The notes under the pieces: generated by a model
Databases searched by the model: none
Told to the model about the DNA's origin: nothing
The model's input: only the letters and a program-made list of their open reading frames with translations
Program-made: the position numbers and the translations under genes
Shown: positions 45,089 through 56,736 of the stretch, piece by piece
How the letters are laid out: each line of letters begins with the position of its first letter
Position numbering within the stretch: position 1 is the first letter of the stretch
DNA from: [Phialemoniopsis] sp. UDSM-2020
Taxonomy: Eukaryota; Ascomycota; Sordariomycetes; Thyridiales; Thyridiaceae
NCBI GenBank assembly: GCA_018873225.1
Contig: JAEILZ010000005.1
Coordinates: forward strand, 310,001-374,000
Reading direction: 5' to 3'
DNA: 64,000 nucleotides

Positions 45089-46447
45089 ATGTCTTCTGGC
45101 TCGGCGCCGAACCTAGAACACGATTTGACTCCGGTGGAGGATCTTTCAGCCGTGGCAGGAACACGCACTCACGGTTTCACGAACGAAGCATTCACTGCGG
45201 AATGGGTCCCGGATCCAATCCCCGTGACTAGAAAGATCCTCGTCTTTGACAACTGGAGCCTGAACGCATGGTTCAAAATCATGCGATACGGCCAGGTCAA
45301 TTTCGAGACCACAATTATGGCGTGGGCCCCTTTTTGGATGCCGCAGTGGTTAACTCGTCGGGTGTCTCTCTATCTGTCTAGATTGCAGGATCCTACGAGG
45401 CATGGCTCTGCGAACCGATTCGTCCAGCTTGTAAATACGGTAGTGAAAGTGTATCTTGAGCCGGATGACGTGAGTCTAGCTATGGTAAGAAGACCAAATG
45501 ATTTATCCAAAGGTTCCGAAACTTATACCTCTTGGCAAGGACTTAACCAGAATCATCTGCTGGTTATCTGGCGGTATGGTTCACAAACAGTTTGTCTGGC
45601 GCTTTTTCTGGTCGACGTACTTTATTTTGGCCCTTAATTGGGGGGCATTCATGCACAACTATCTCACCGCATGGAATTTGAAATACTCCGAGTACGTCAT
45701 TGATGTCTTTCTCGGTCGTTCGGGTCACATCAGGGTTCCATGCCCTCCACCAAATCCAGAAGACGATCATGATAATGTAGAAATGCTCGAGCACTTAATG
45801 CATTTTTACAGGCTTCTGAGGATACAAAAGGGCGCAGCTCATACTATAATACCTCAAAGCTTACTGCGGGTAGATGTGATTGAAGTACGTGGTCCTGAAG
45901 CTGCAGCCGCTGGGCGCGAAACTGACATTGCGTCCCATCCTCTCTAGCTAGTCCATCGATCCAGGGCGGGCCGAAAAGTCTCCACCATTCACTTCAATGA
46001 CTTCGGGAACAGGCCCGACGAAAGCGGCCGCATACCCCCGACTGTAGCACTCAGACGGGCCATCGTCACCCGCCTTGTTGCGGAACGAGTCATTCGGCAG
46101 ACATCAACTTCGGCAGAGTCGGGAGAACCCGAGAGAGGATTGAACTTTGTGCTTGGATGGGACCCATACAGGTCCAGCATGATGGTTCTCATACCCGTGG
46201 GCCTCAGTCTGGTCCTTGCGATAGCCTGGCCGATTGTAGCCACCCTACATTATGGGGCAGACGTCCAGACAAGTGTCCAGACCAGCACGTCTGCTGCTAG
46301 CTATCTTGTCACTGCAGGTTGGTACCCTCCCGTTTTCGAAGATATAGATCGAGGTCAAAATTCTGACAATCCCTAGTCGCCATCCTCATTGCACTTTTGA
46401 CTTGGCATGATCAGGTTTATGCAGCCAATGGGACGGAGGAAGACTAA
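45089..46447 (+). CDS. fungal membrane protein with two C-terminal spans, function unknown
   Basis: Four exons, 45089-45484, 45540-45884, 45948-46317 and 46377-46447, give 393 residues. All joins keep frame; the first donor could instead be the GTGAGT at 45470, dropping five residues. The soluble N-terminal two-thirds has a WSLNAWFKIMRYG segment and long helical stretches. Then RAGRKVSTIHFNDFGNRP leads to two hydrophobic spans, MMVLIPVGLSLVLAIAWPIV and TAVAILIALLTW. The second span lies wholly behind the last intron (donor GTTGGT). The architecture of a soluble head and two terminal spans is common among uncharacterised accessory-region proteins of ascomycetes. No motif gives a function. Confidence 0.68.
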
Positions 46448-47297
46448 TGTGTGACAGTATGGTCAAAGCCTCAACAGTCACTTTGACGGGCTTGGTGGAA
46501 TTTCGAACGTCCTTCTCGTCATCGCCCAGCGGGCTGTTTGTTTAATCTGCATGGCATACTTGATAGACCTAACCGAAAGTCAGGCCGGTCTTGTAAACCC
46601 CCTCGACGTGTCGTATTGTATCAAGCCGAAAGAAAGGTTGCGAGGACAACAATTTGGTTGACCTCTTCTATACGCATGCCTCAAAGAATTGTCGTAGAAG
46701 ACGCTAATATTTCAAAACTAAGTAGTTTCTCTTACATTAGAGGAAACTAAATCAGTCATTGAGGGCGTTGCAGCCGCCCACGGCAAGCACCGTAGTCTTG
46801 CTTTGCAATTCAGATACGAGAGATGAAGCTCCATTCCGCTTTGAGGAAACGTCGAGAAGGCGTCTTTGCTACATATGATAATCAGACTCTTTAAATCAAT
46901 CGAGGTCGTTCCCATTCCTGACTTCGGGAATGGACCCATCCAGCTGGATTTAAGGTCTGCCCAGTATCGGCAGCTAGCGTTGTCACAGCGGGAGGACCCC
47001 TGAAACAGGCAATTGTCCAGGCCAATGAGCGTCGAAATGATTACGACCAGATGCCCCGTCAGCACGTTACTCTCATGCGTTGAGCGCGGACCAGCTCGAA
47101 TTGGAGCTCCGGGGTTCCAGATTCTGGGCTGATCCTTAGTCGTGGTCGCGATTGCGTGCACGAGGGACGGAGGGGTGCATTGGAGATCATGCCACCCTCC
47201 CTCATCCTCCTTGTCTCTCGATCTTGCTTCTCTAGTCTGCCATAGACACGTACGTACATATCTCCTGCATTTTCTCTCCCTCCCACCTCTAACAACG
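46448..47297. other. intergenic, no gene seen
   Basis: A long reverse open frame covers part of this stretch (46718-47494) but looks non-coding. A pyrimidine-rich leader precedes the next ATG. Confidence 0.45.
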
Positions 47298-48323
47298 ATG
47301 GCCGGCCCACGATTCTCCCCTCTCCTCACCTTTGCCATCCTCGCCTTTGGAGTCTTGCTCTCCCGCGCACCCTTCATGATGACCACCCGCCCAGCATCCG
47401 AAGCAAAGGCCTGGGCCAGCGGGCCCATCAAGCTCGTCCTGACGCCCCAGTACGCTACGAAAAAGGTAAACCCAGCAGCATTTCTCCCTAACACCTACTC
47501 CCAACCCACTGACCCGTGTTTGAATTCCGTAGGACGACATCTTCACCGTCGGCGCCACGCACATGGCCTTGCTGCACAACGCCATCCTGCGCGGCTACAA
47601 CAGCATCTACGTCCAGGCCCCGCACGTCCCGGACGCCGACAAGGCCGACTTTATCGGCTACTGCCTGACCTGGCACAAGTTTGTCGTTTCGCACCACGAC
47701 GACGAGGAGGACGTGCTCTTTACCGAGGTCGAGGAGCTGCTCGGCGACAAGACGGTCTGGGCCGAGACGCACAAGGAGCACGGTGAGGTTTCACCCCACC
47801 ACAAATGAATACACAGATTCCCGTGTGCAATTTACTAACTTGCAAAACAGATTCCTTCCTCAAGGGCCTCGCAGACTTCAAGACCTACCTGACCACCCTC
47901 CCCTCCCCGGCCGCCCTCAGCGCCCCCGCACTCCTGCACATCATGTCCTCATTCCAGCACCCCTTCGAGCAGCACTTCAACTCCGAGATCTCCACCATCA
48001 CTGCTCTCGCAAAACACCCCAACGCGCCCAAGAAGGACACCCCGGAAGAGGCCGCTGCCTCGGCGACCTTCAAGACCTGGGGCAAGGAGACTGTCACCAA
48101 GGCGGGCGTGTGGGACGTCGTGCCCTTCTTCCTGCTCAACCTCGACGGCACGGCCGAGGAGGGCACGTGGGCCAACTGGCCGCCCATGCCGGCGCCGATC
48201 CGGTGGGGCCTCGTCAACATCGCGGGCGCGTGGAACTCACGCTGGTGGAAATTCTCGAGCTGCGACGCCGGCGGGAGGCCGAGGGAGCTGTATGCGCTGC
48301 AGTTCCCGGAGCAGAAGGTTTGA
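47298..48323 (+). CDS. hemerythrin (HHE)-domain protein with N-terminal membrane anchor
   Basis: Three exons, 47298-47465, 47533-47782 and 47851-48323, give 296 residues. A hydrophobic stretch at residues 6-20 (LLTFAILAFGVLLSR) is an anchor or signal sequence. The hemerythrin-like four-helix domain follows, with His/Glu ligands in THMALLHNAILRG, WHKFVVSHHDDEEDVLF and FQHPFEQHFNSE. Such domains hold a di-iron or other metal centre and bind oxygen, or sense redox or nitric-oxide conditions. The C-terminal Trp-rich region (WANWPPMPAPIRW) is typical of the fungal members. The biological role in fungi is largely unstudied. Confidence 0.85.
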
Positions 48324-48716
48324 ACTCACACCAGTGTGACAGCTTGTGTTTGTATGAGCGATGATATTAATGGAATCTATGAGTTATGATGTACAAAGGT
48401 GAGCTAAGAGGATAAAGCACTGATGCTAGGTCATTGTTGGTATTTTTGTTCAGTAGTACTGCCTGAAGAGCCATGGGCGCCGAAATCGGTGGTGTAGCGC
48501 CCATCAACACATGTTTCGACACTGTCAGCAATGTCCCCGTACATAGTAGAATAGCCTCTTAAAGAATGTCACAGTTCAGACACCAGGGCACAGATATTGG
48601 ACTCATTTGACTTCATTACCACTAAGAGCCTAAAGTACAGGGTATGACGAATGCATCGCACCAGCAAGAGAGATATGACAGAATAGCATTACGACATGAC
48701 GAGAACTTTTCTTTGT
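48324..48716. other. convergent 3' intergenic region
   Basis: 3' flanks of the hemerythrin and STI1 genes; no gene seen. Confidence 0.5.
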
Positions 48717-50700
48717 TTAGCGGCCGACGCGGATGACACCAGCAGCAATGAGCTTCTGGATCTTGGACCGGACGCTGGGGTTCTTCATGTGCTCCGACAG
48801 GGCGGCCGGGTCCGACTGCGCCTGCTGCAGGATGGCCTGCATGACGGGGTCCTGCATGACGCTCATGATCTAGAAGACTCATGTTAGTTCATTGCACACT
48901 CAATTGGATTGTAATATCAAAGATGGGAAACATACCTCGGGGTCCTTCATCAGCCTCTCGCGCGTCTGCTCCTCCGTCTCGTTCTCGCGGGCCGAGTACA
49001 TGGCCGAAATGGCCTTCTGCTGCTGGCCCTCAATTTCGCGGGCGTTGGCGCCGTTGTGCGACTCCTTGTCGACCGTCTCGGCCTCGGAGCACGCATCGAG
49101 GCACTTGCTGTACTCGCGCATGCCGAAGTAGGCCTGCGCCTTGCGGATGTAGGCACGGATGAACTTGGGGTCGCGCTTGATGGCGGCGTCGCAGTCCTCG
49201 AGGGCGCTCGGGAACTCGAGCAGCTTGACGAAGGCGGCGGCGCGGTTGCTGTAGCCGCGCGGGTCCTCGGGCGCGCGCTTGACCATCTCGGTGTAGGCGG
49301 CGACGGCGCCGGGCCAGTCCTGCTCCTTGAACTTCTTGTTGCCCTCCTCGCGCGCCTTCTCGGCCTCCTCCGGGTTGACGTAGGCCTTCTTGGCGTCGTC
49401 GATCTTCTTGCGCTCGGCGGCGCGCACCTTGGTGACGACGTCCGGAGTGCGGTGCTCGCGCAGCGACATGTTGTAGAAGTCGATGGCGTTGGCCAGGTCG
49501 CCCTGCTTCTCGTAGGCGGAGCCGATGCGCGCGTACGACTTGGCGATCATCTTGAAGTCGGCGTAGATCTGGCGGCCCTCCTCGACGGCCTTGGTGCACG
49601 TGTCGATACAGGCCTGGTAGTCGCCCTTCTCGAAGTGGGCGGCGCCGAGATTGTTCAGGTAGGTGATGTCCTTGTGCAGGTCCCAGGCGGCCTGGTAGTG
49701 CTTGATGGCCTCGTCAAAGTTGCGCTTCTTGTAGTTCTCAGTGCCCAGGGCCTTCTCCTGGTCGGCCGCCTCCTTGGCCTTCTTCTTCTCCAGCGCCTCC
49801 TCGTCTTCGGGTTCCGGCTCCGGTTGCGGCTCGGGTGCCTTCTTGGGTGCCTCTGGCCTCTTAGGCTCGGGCATCAGATCCGGCATCTCCTCGTCCTCCT
49901 GCATCTTGGATGCATCGGCCGTGTTGGCTCCCTCTGGGGGCATGCCCATCTGCATGTCGACACCCATCAGGACACCCAGCACCTGGATAAGCCTCGGGTC
50001 GCTGAAGAGGTCCTGCGTGTTCTTGGGGTTTTGTTGGATAGACTGCAGCTTCTGCATGAAGGTAGGGTCGGCGAGGAAGGCGCTCGTCTTGGGATTGGCT
50101 GCGAGCTTCTGGATGAGTTGAGGGTCGCTGAACATCTGGCCGAGGCCAGCGGCAGGGTCACCCATGCCACCACCACCTGTGAGCAAACAGTCAGCTTTCT
50201 GAGAATCTGAAGCTAGTGTGAGTCTGCAATACTAACCTGCACCACCACCGACTTCGGCCTCCATGGCCCTGGTCACGCCAGCGAGGTCGTTCTTCAAGCC
50301 GGCATTGTTGGGGTCGAGCTTCAGGCCGGCCTCGTATGCGTCGTTGGCGCCCAGCAGATCACCCTTGCCCCAGAGCGCAGTGCCCTTGCGTCCCCAGCCC
50401 TTGGCCCAGTCGGGCTTGATCTCGGTGGTCTTCTCGGCGTCCTTCAGGGCATTGTCCCACTCCTTCTTGGAGGCGTATGCTGCCGAGCGGTTGCTGTAGA
50501 GGATGTGGTTGTCGGGTGTGAGCTCAATTGCCTGTGTGAACTTGTCACTGTGCGGTCTGGTCAGCGGACAATGTCTTTGTTGTGAGGTGGTGAGGGTCTC
50601 AAGTCGAGGCCGAGGTCATGAACACTTACATAGCCTCGTCGAAGTTCTTGGCCGCAATGGCCTTGTTGCCGAGAGCCTTGAGCTCGTCCGCAGTCGACAT
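48717..50700 (-). CDS. STI1: Hsp70/Hsp90 co-chaperone Sti1 (Hop)
   Basis: Four exons, 50700-50630, 50547-50237, 50176-48936 and 48869-48717, give 591 residues. The order is diagnostic: TPR1 (ADELKALGNKAIAAKNFDEAI...ILYSNRSAAYA), a DP1 segment (DPQLIQKLAANPKTSAFLADP), an acidic/Pro linker with a KKR-like stretch, TPR2A (ALGTENYKKRNFDEAIKHY), TPR2B (AREEGNKKFKEQDWPGAVAAY), and the C-terminal DP2 (IMSVMQDPVMQAILQQAQSDPAAL). Sti1 bridges Hsp70 and Hsp90 by binding their EEVD tails and inhibits the Hsp90 ATPase while clients are transferred. It is cytosolic and nuclear. Length agrees with yeast Sti1 (589). Confidence 0.96.
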
Positions 50701-51561
50701 CTTGGTGAGGAATATGTGCTATCGAATCTGACGGGAATGTGGGTGAGCTTTGTGGTAGGTAATGGGTGTAGCCTTGGGAGGTTTTCGCAAAGTCTGCTCC
50801 AAAGTATGTACGCAAGGCAGACAATGGTGGTGTTGGGGCTTTTTCAGAAAACAGAGGGGATCCATGGATCTTCTAGGCCTTTCGACGAAGGTTGTGGAAC
50901 CTGAATTTCATTGGCTGGTCCGCTGGCTGAGCTTGAGCACAGGCCAGCCACCCGTCCCATGGCAGGGTGGGGGCCGCAGGGATTCGAGTGACGGCGGTTA
51001 TCCCACTACCTAGATTCGGACAGAGCAATACCTCGCCGAGGAGTGTTGTCCAGTTTTACCGTCTTCTAAGTCAAATGTGCGTTTTGATGCAAATTTGTAT
51101 CGTCTTCCTCTTCTTATGAAAGCAGATGGAAGAAAAGGTCCAAAATAAGCCACCAATATGGTACGTTGAGAGGATTGACCAATATGGCTCTGTAGTTTTA
51201 TTAACAACCTCTGAAGACTACAAAATACTTTGAAGTTAACATGAAATCAAGGACTCGAAGCTTGCTCAAATAGTTGCAAGCATTTGACAAAGGTGTCAAT
51301 CGCAAAGTTACCAAGACAACGACTCATCAATAGATTTACCCTATTCGCCGATTTATCGATTGTATTCAAGTCTCTCCGCGCGCCTGCCGAGGCTACAGTA
51401 GCAAGCTCTTGATCGGTATCAGTGATTGGAAGCACTGAGAACGGTAGCAACCCGTCGGCCTGCTTGATGTTTCGCCGTGTGTTTCTGCCAAGCTTGTACC
51501 GCCCTCCACACAGGCAATCCTAACATTGCCATGCTCACGGCCAATTTCAACTTCATGCTCC
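50701..51561. other. intergenic; possible 3' exon of the next reverse gene
   Basis: Contains the STI1 promoter. A reverse frame at 51247-51450 (ending LQLFEQASSP) could be a terminal exon of the gene at 51562-52314, but no convincing intron joins them. Confidence 0.35.
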
Positions 51562-52314
51562 TCACAGCGCCCAAGGCCAGTTGTGTACTGTGCTCGGCAA
51601 ATCGCAGACATCAAAATCATTGCCAGGCGACGGCCGCTCGTTCTGAGGCTGTCTCTGTGCAACCTTCGGCCACGGCCACCAACCCTCCAAAGGTCTTTGA
51701 TCATACACGGCGTTGTAGTTGCTCTCTGGAGATGCAGTGTCAAAATGGTAGATCAACTGCCCTCTACCATTCCAAGCATCGCATGAGTTGATGTTGCTCA
51801 CTGATAAAGTTTCCGGGTCGAACGCAGCCAAGGTAGCAACATTTGGAGCATGAATAGTGAGTTCTGCCGTCCATGAAGTTGTCAGGAACCCACGAGACCG
51901 GAGAAACCATACCCGGGAGTAAGGACAGCCCGTTGTTTGCCCAAGAGGATCGGTCGTATTGAGGTCGATGAAGCCGTACTCTCTCTGAATGTTATCGTAT
52001 GTCCAATGGAAACCCTCCCTCATCAAATATGTTACGTCCCTGCACTTAACCTCCAATGACCCAAGCCACTGTTGTCCCTGAGGAGGGAGAAGAGGTTGAG
52101 GAAGGAAGGAGAACTTGAGCGAGATCGGGTGCTTGGAAGTCAAGTGTGCACTGTAGTATCGGTGACTGGGATTCTCACTGTGTGAGTTGATCTTGGGTTC
52201 TTCGTGTGATGAGTCCTGCGAAACAGTTCCGTGTGGTGGCGGTGGTGGTGTCGAGTTCTGATATTGGTGAATGTCACCTTGTGCCTTGTGAGTTGAGCCT
52301 GGAGCCAACTTCAT
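51562..52314 (-). CDS. hypothetical protein, C-terminus uncertain
   Basis: An open frame of 250 residues from the ATG at 52314. It carries a Pro-rich stretch (six prolines near residue 25) and a compact, Trp/Tyr-rich domain (HRYYSAHLTSKHPISLKFSF, WLGSLEVKCRDVTYLMREGFHWTYDNIQ, LIYHFDTASPESNY). The even spread of hydrophobic residues argues for a real protein rather than a chance frame, although the codon bias is weaker than in neighbours. No known domain is recognised. The natural end may lie in a further exon. Confidence 0.5.
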   Translation of the reverse strand: MKLAPGSTHKAQGDIHQYQNSTPPPPPHGTVSQDSSHEEPKINSHSENPSHRYYSAHLTSKHPISLKFSFLPQPLLPPQGQQWLGSLEVKCRDVTYLMREGFHWTYDNIQREYGFIDLNTTDPLGQTTGCPYSRVWFLRSRGFLTTSWTAELTIHAPNVATLAAFDPETLSVSNINSCDAWNGRGQLIYHFDTASPESNYNAVYDQRPLEGWWPWPKVAQRQPQNERPSPGNDFDVCDLPSTVHNWPWAL

Positions 52315-53444
52315 CTTGCTTGAATATGTTTGAGTAGAAAGTTGTCTAGTTCCGACTTCGAAGCGCAAGGCGGGGAAGGGAAAAAGGAAGGATGATAAAT
52401 GCTTTAATGAGAAGTGAAGAAAGAAGTCGTATGCAGTGGGATCAGAGCATTAAATACTTGAATAATGATAGATATCAAAGTAAAAAGGTAGAAAACCTGG
52501 GTTCGTGCTTTACGGGTCCAATAATACACTTTACCAGGACCAAGGACCGTGAAAGCATCGGTATTCAACATAATGACCTTTGGGTGTCTTCTTGTTATCT
52601 ACCGAAGGATTCAATCTTCTGGAAAGGTTGTGTCTGGTTATGGTGATAGTTTGAAAAACTTTTGAATTCCGAGAATGTATTCGGAACGAATCCCACCGTC
52701 AGAAATATCAAGACTGTATCTTCTGAGCAGGGTAAGGCTGCATCGTGTGGTTCTTGCCTTGTACGTGTTGATAGACCTCGAATATTCAAAACTTACCGAG
52801 ACCCGCAACAAACATTGTCAGCTCGTATAGAAACCATCGGCTAGATATTTGCTACTATTCAGAATGCCTTTTATTCAATTGTTGAATGATAGAAATAGGA
52901 TATTCGCCAGGTAGTCGACGTACCAGGCTGCCAAAAGAGTGTTGAATCTGGTCAAGTATCGATCCCCTCGCCCCACTCGACAGACAGTCTCCAACCTCGA
53001 CCAAAGTACGGGGTTGGAATGCTAAAATTTTTGTCGCATCCTCGCTATGCTCTGGTGTATCGACCCCTGTCGGGCGGTGTGTTTAGCACCCCTCTCCAGC
53101 GCCAATCACCAGCCTTTTAGTGGTAGCCAACCCCACAACTATGACTGTTCGGCGGGGTAGGCCGCCGGTGACTCTGGCAGAAAAAGTTCGGCCGACACAT
53201 TTTTGAGACGACTCGCACTTGTCACCAACCCAACTCCCTCATCGTCAGTCCAGATCTTCGACCCAGGAACGGCCGCCAATGTTCCCCAAAAGCGTCCAAA
53301 AATACTCGTTCAGGTAGCATTGACACACCAGTCACCGGCTACAACAAGAACAGCCAGAGCGATCACTTCAAGTGGTCATCGCCTTTTCTGAGAGTCAGCT
53401 CCCGCCTGCGGTCTTCGAAGAGAACGCTCGTTCAGCCGCCCACG
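52315..53444. other. AT-richer intergenic region
   Basis: Visibly richer in A and T around 52.4-52.9 kb than flanking genes. The last 250 bases form the leader and promoter of the RPC6 gene. No gene seen. Confidence 0.45.
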
Positions 53445-54745
53445 ATGTCGGGCCTACTAGGCTCCCCGGCGGGGAGCGAGGACCCGACCAAGATCGAGAT
53501 CCTCAAGGAGTCGCTCTACGATGCCTGCGTGGCCGCCGGCTCGACCAACCGCGTCTTCACCCAGGCCGACTTTATAAACTTCGACATCATCCCCGATGGC
53601 AATCTCAACACCCTTATGCGCGTCGTCCAGGAGCTCAGCAACGAGAAGCTCTTCAAACCAGTCGGTGACGGCAGGGGCGGTGTCAACTGGAAGTACCGGA
53701 ACCCGGAGGATGCTCACAAGTACGGGTGACACACGTTTCCCTCTACGATCGAGAAAGGAAGAATTAAGAGATCTAACCACATTCTCTCTCCTCACACAGA
53801 TACAAAGGCCTTCAGAATCACGAACAGAGCCTCGTCTACGAGCAGATCGACGACGCCGGCGCCGACGGGATATGGTCGCGCACGCTCAAGGCCCGGCTCG
53901 GCCTGCACGAGTCCGTCCTCAAGCAGTGCCTCAAGCACCTCGAGTCCAAGGGCTACATCCGCGACATGAAGAGCGTCGAGCACCCCAACAAGAAGATGTA
54001 CATCAAGGCCGGCCTCATGCCCTCGGAGAAGGCCACCGGCGGCCCCTGGTACACCGACTCCAACCTCGACGAGGCCTTCATCGAGCAGCTGCAAAAGATC
54101 ATCTTTGACTTTATCAAGAATCGCTCCGCCTACCTAAGCACCCACGGCAGCGGCAGCGGCGCCACGAAACAGCCCAAGAACGGCGTCGTCAAGGGCGGCG
54201 CGGCGGCAGCAGACGCATCGGCGGCCTCGCAGTCTAGGAAACGCACCGCCGACGCCATATCCACAGGCGACACCGCCAAGCCGACCCCTTCCCCGGCGCC
54301 CCGCTCCTCCCGGCGGCACAAGGAGCACCTCCTGCCCATGCCGGCCGGCTACATCGGCTACCCGACCAACCGGCAGGTCGCCGAGTTCATCGAGCACTCC
54401 GGGATCACCAACAACACGACGCTAGGCGAGACCGACGTCCAGCAGCTCGTCGACGTGCTCCTCTACGACGGCGTCATCGAGGCCGTGCGCAACCCGGACA
54501 CGCGCGAGACGTGCTACCGCGTCGTCAAGGCCGCGCGCCTCGAGCCCGTCTCCTTCGCCAAGGGCTACGGCCGCGACGACGACCTCGAGCCCCCCAAGCC
54601 CATGGGCGCGCCCCTCGCCGACAACGGCTACACGGGCGCCCCCTGCGGGCAGTGCCCCGTCTTCGACCTGTGCGAGGAGGGCGGGCCCGTGCGCCCGAGC
54701 AACTGCGTCTACTTCAACCGGTGGCTGGGCATAGACCTCGACTGA
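53445..54745 (+). CDS. RPC34: RNA polymerase III subunit RPC6 (C34/RPC39)
   Basis: Two exons, 53445-53725 and 53800-54745, give 408 residues. Two N-terminal winged helices are recognisable: FTQADFINFDIIPDGNLNTLMRVVQEL and DGIWSRTLKARLGLHESVLKQCLKHLESKGYI. A third lies around TNRQVAEFIEHSGITN...LVDVLLYDGVIE. The C-terminus has the conserved CGQCPVFDLCEEGGPVRPSNC cysteines, which in human RPC39 bind an iron-sulfur cluster. The subunit stabilises the open promoter complex and contacts Brf1 of TFIIIB. A low-complexity Ala/Ser linker at about 230-270 is a fungal insertion. Essential, nuclear. Confidence 0.95.
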
Positions 54746-55592
54746 GTAGACTTAAGGATGACAAGACTTCTCTTCATGATAAGGGAAGGAGCCATCTTAT
54801 GCATGAGAAATAACGGCGTTTAGCTTGGCTTTTATAACGGACGGGCATGGGCATAGCATTGATACCAAATTCGGGTGCCGCCTGTCGACACAGGTGACTA
54901 GGTGCCTAGGTAGCTAATTGATACCTTTTCTACATGATACGTACCTTATTCGTTATATCTTTGGGAGCAGAGTGACTCGTCCTTGCATGCCGTGACGTCC
55001 ACCTCCTGTCAAGCAGAGGCTAACTTTTGCACGGAGGACTATCCCACTATCTGAATGTGACTAGTCAACTAAGTAGGACCAAATGCTGGTGGACATGGCT
55101 TCTTATCTGGTCGGTATTTTGAAGGAAAGTCGCCGACAAACGATTGTTGGCCATCCCTGGTCTGATATTGATGTGAAGTGGCAAGTTCGGTTTCAAGACG
55201 CGAGAGAGTTAGCCCTGGTCATCCTGGTGTTTGCTTTACCCCTACCACTCCTTTCTGCCATGCATCACAATCTTGTAAGTAGTAAAACGCAAGTCACAAT
55301 ATGGTTGTCGAAGAATTGCACATGAGAGACAACGAGGGGATTGTGGGCAATCACTGGCATATCTTATACTGGAGTATTCATCTTTGTGGCGCAAGAGACT
55401 TTTGTTTGTAGCATTGGATGCTAAGTAGGAGTTGAGCAGAGCTCATAAAGAGTCATATGTACCACACAACATCCTCCCAAAAAAAATCCCAGCCCAAAAT
55501 CTGGTTCTTTTTTTCCCTTCGCCCTTTCAGGTAAGGGCTAACCCACTACCGATTCATAGAGGCGTCGCAAGAAGAAAGAGGTTCAACTATAT
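54746..55592. other. convergent 3' intergenic region
   Basis: No gene seen between the ends of the RPC6 and cyclophilin genes. Confidence 0.5.
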
Positions 55593-56736
55593 TTACAGCT
55601 CACCAGAGTCGACAATGGTAGCCTTCTTAGCATACTTAATGCTGCCGGACTGCGAACCAGTGGCCTCGAGAGCCTTGACGATCTTCATGCCGGCATCGTC
55701 GGCAACCTCGCCGAAGACGACGTGGCGGCCGTCCAGCCACGAGGTGGGGACGGTGGTCACGAAGAACTGCGAGCCGTTGCTGTAAAGAAGGGGGTTGGCA
55801 TGTTAGCAGATGGCTCATGTGGCAGCGGTAGGAGGTTGGCAAGCTTACGTGTTGGGGCCGGCGTTGGCCATGGAGAGCAGACCGGGGCGAACGTGCTTCT
55901 TGGTGAAGTTCTCGTCGGCGAACTTCTCGCCGTAGATGGACTTGCCACCGGTGCCCTGTCAATGATTGCATGTTAGCTTGAATGAAGTTCCCGAGCTGGA
56001 TGGACATTCAGGATGACGTACGTTGCCACGGGTGAAGTCACCACCCTGGAGCATGAAGTCCGGGATGATACGGTGGAAGGAAGAGCCCTTGTAGCCGAAG
56101 CCGTTCTTGCCAGTGCAGAGCTCACGGAAGTTGCGGGTGGTCTTGGGAACGACGTCGTCGTAGAGGTTGAAGGTGATGCGACCGCTCTGGGCTGTGAGGG
56201 TTTGTTAGCAAGAGGAGCTCCAAAACGAACTGAAGCTGGCGTGATGAAAACAGGCGGGAGAGCTGGGCTGCAGAGAATTGATGGGATTGCCAACGGCAAG
56301 CTTGCAGAGAGCTCCTATAAGCTCCAAGTGAGGAGCTGATGGGCCACTGAAGTGCGATTGTGATGAGGATTTGATGGAAACTTACCCTTGACCTCCTTGG
56401 TAGGACGGTTGTTGCCGTCAAGGACGGGTCCCTCCCACTCAATGTCGAAATAGCTGTGTAATTGGGTCAGTACAAGCTCCTGATGAGGGAGGATCATAGC
56501 TCTCGCGATGCCATCGATTCATCGACGAGGAGCTGAGGGGATCATTCTACTTACACGGACATCTTGGCTGAAGTAGTTCCGAAGGTACGGGCTGAAAGGT
56601 TGGAGGCGGAGAAAGTGACGGGAGAGGTCTTGTTGATGGTTGAAGGAAGAATTGAAGAAGAGAAGATTCCTCGAGGGGCCGCAGAGACGAAGCAGTTGTG
56701 GCGGGGTAGGAGGGGTCGGAGGACGCTGGCACGCAT
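55593..56736 (-). CDS. csr-1: cyclophilin A, mitochondrial and cytosolic forms from one gene
   Basis: Five exons: 56736-56555, 56453-56386, 56191-56022, 55955-55849 and 55779-55593. From the first ATG, 237 residues with an Arg/Ser-rich leader ([14 protein letters not shown]...ARTFGTTSA) that fits a mitochondrial presequence. From a second in-frame ATG at 56562 ([11 protein letters not shown]), exactly 179 residues, a standard cytosolic cyclophilin. Catalytic residues are present: [15 protein letters not shown] (Arg, Phe, Met, Gln), [17 protein letters not shown] and [10 protein letters not shown] (the cyclosporin-contacting Trp and the His). Peptidyl-prolyl cis-trans isomerase and cyclosporin receptor. 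Family knowledge: the Neurospora gene makes both forms from alternative starts. Confidence 0.95.

Noticed and set aside
46718..47494. 258-codon reverse frame overlapping the hemerythrin gene start
   Set aside because: No domain features; overlaps a supported gene on the other strand.
49056..50210. 384-codon forward frame opposite STI1
   Set aside because: Leu/Val/Gly-rich antisense of a confirmed gene.
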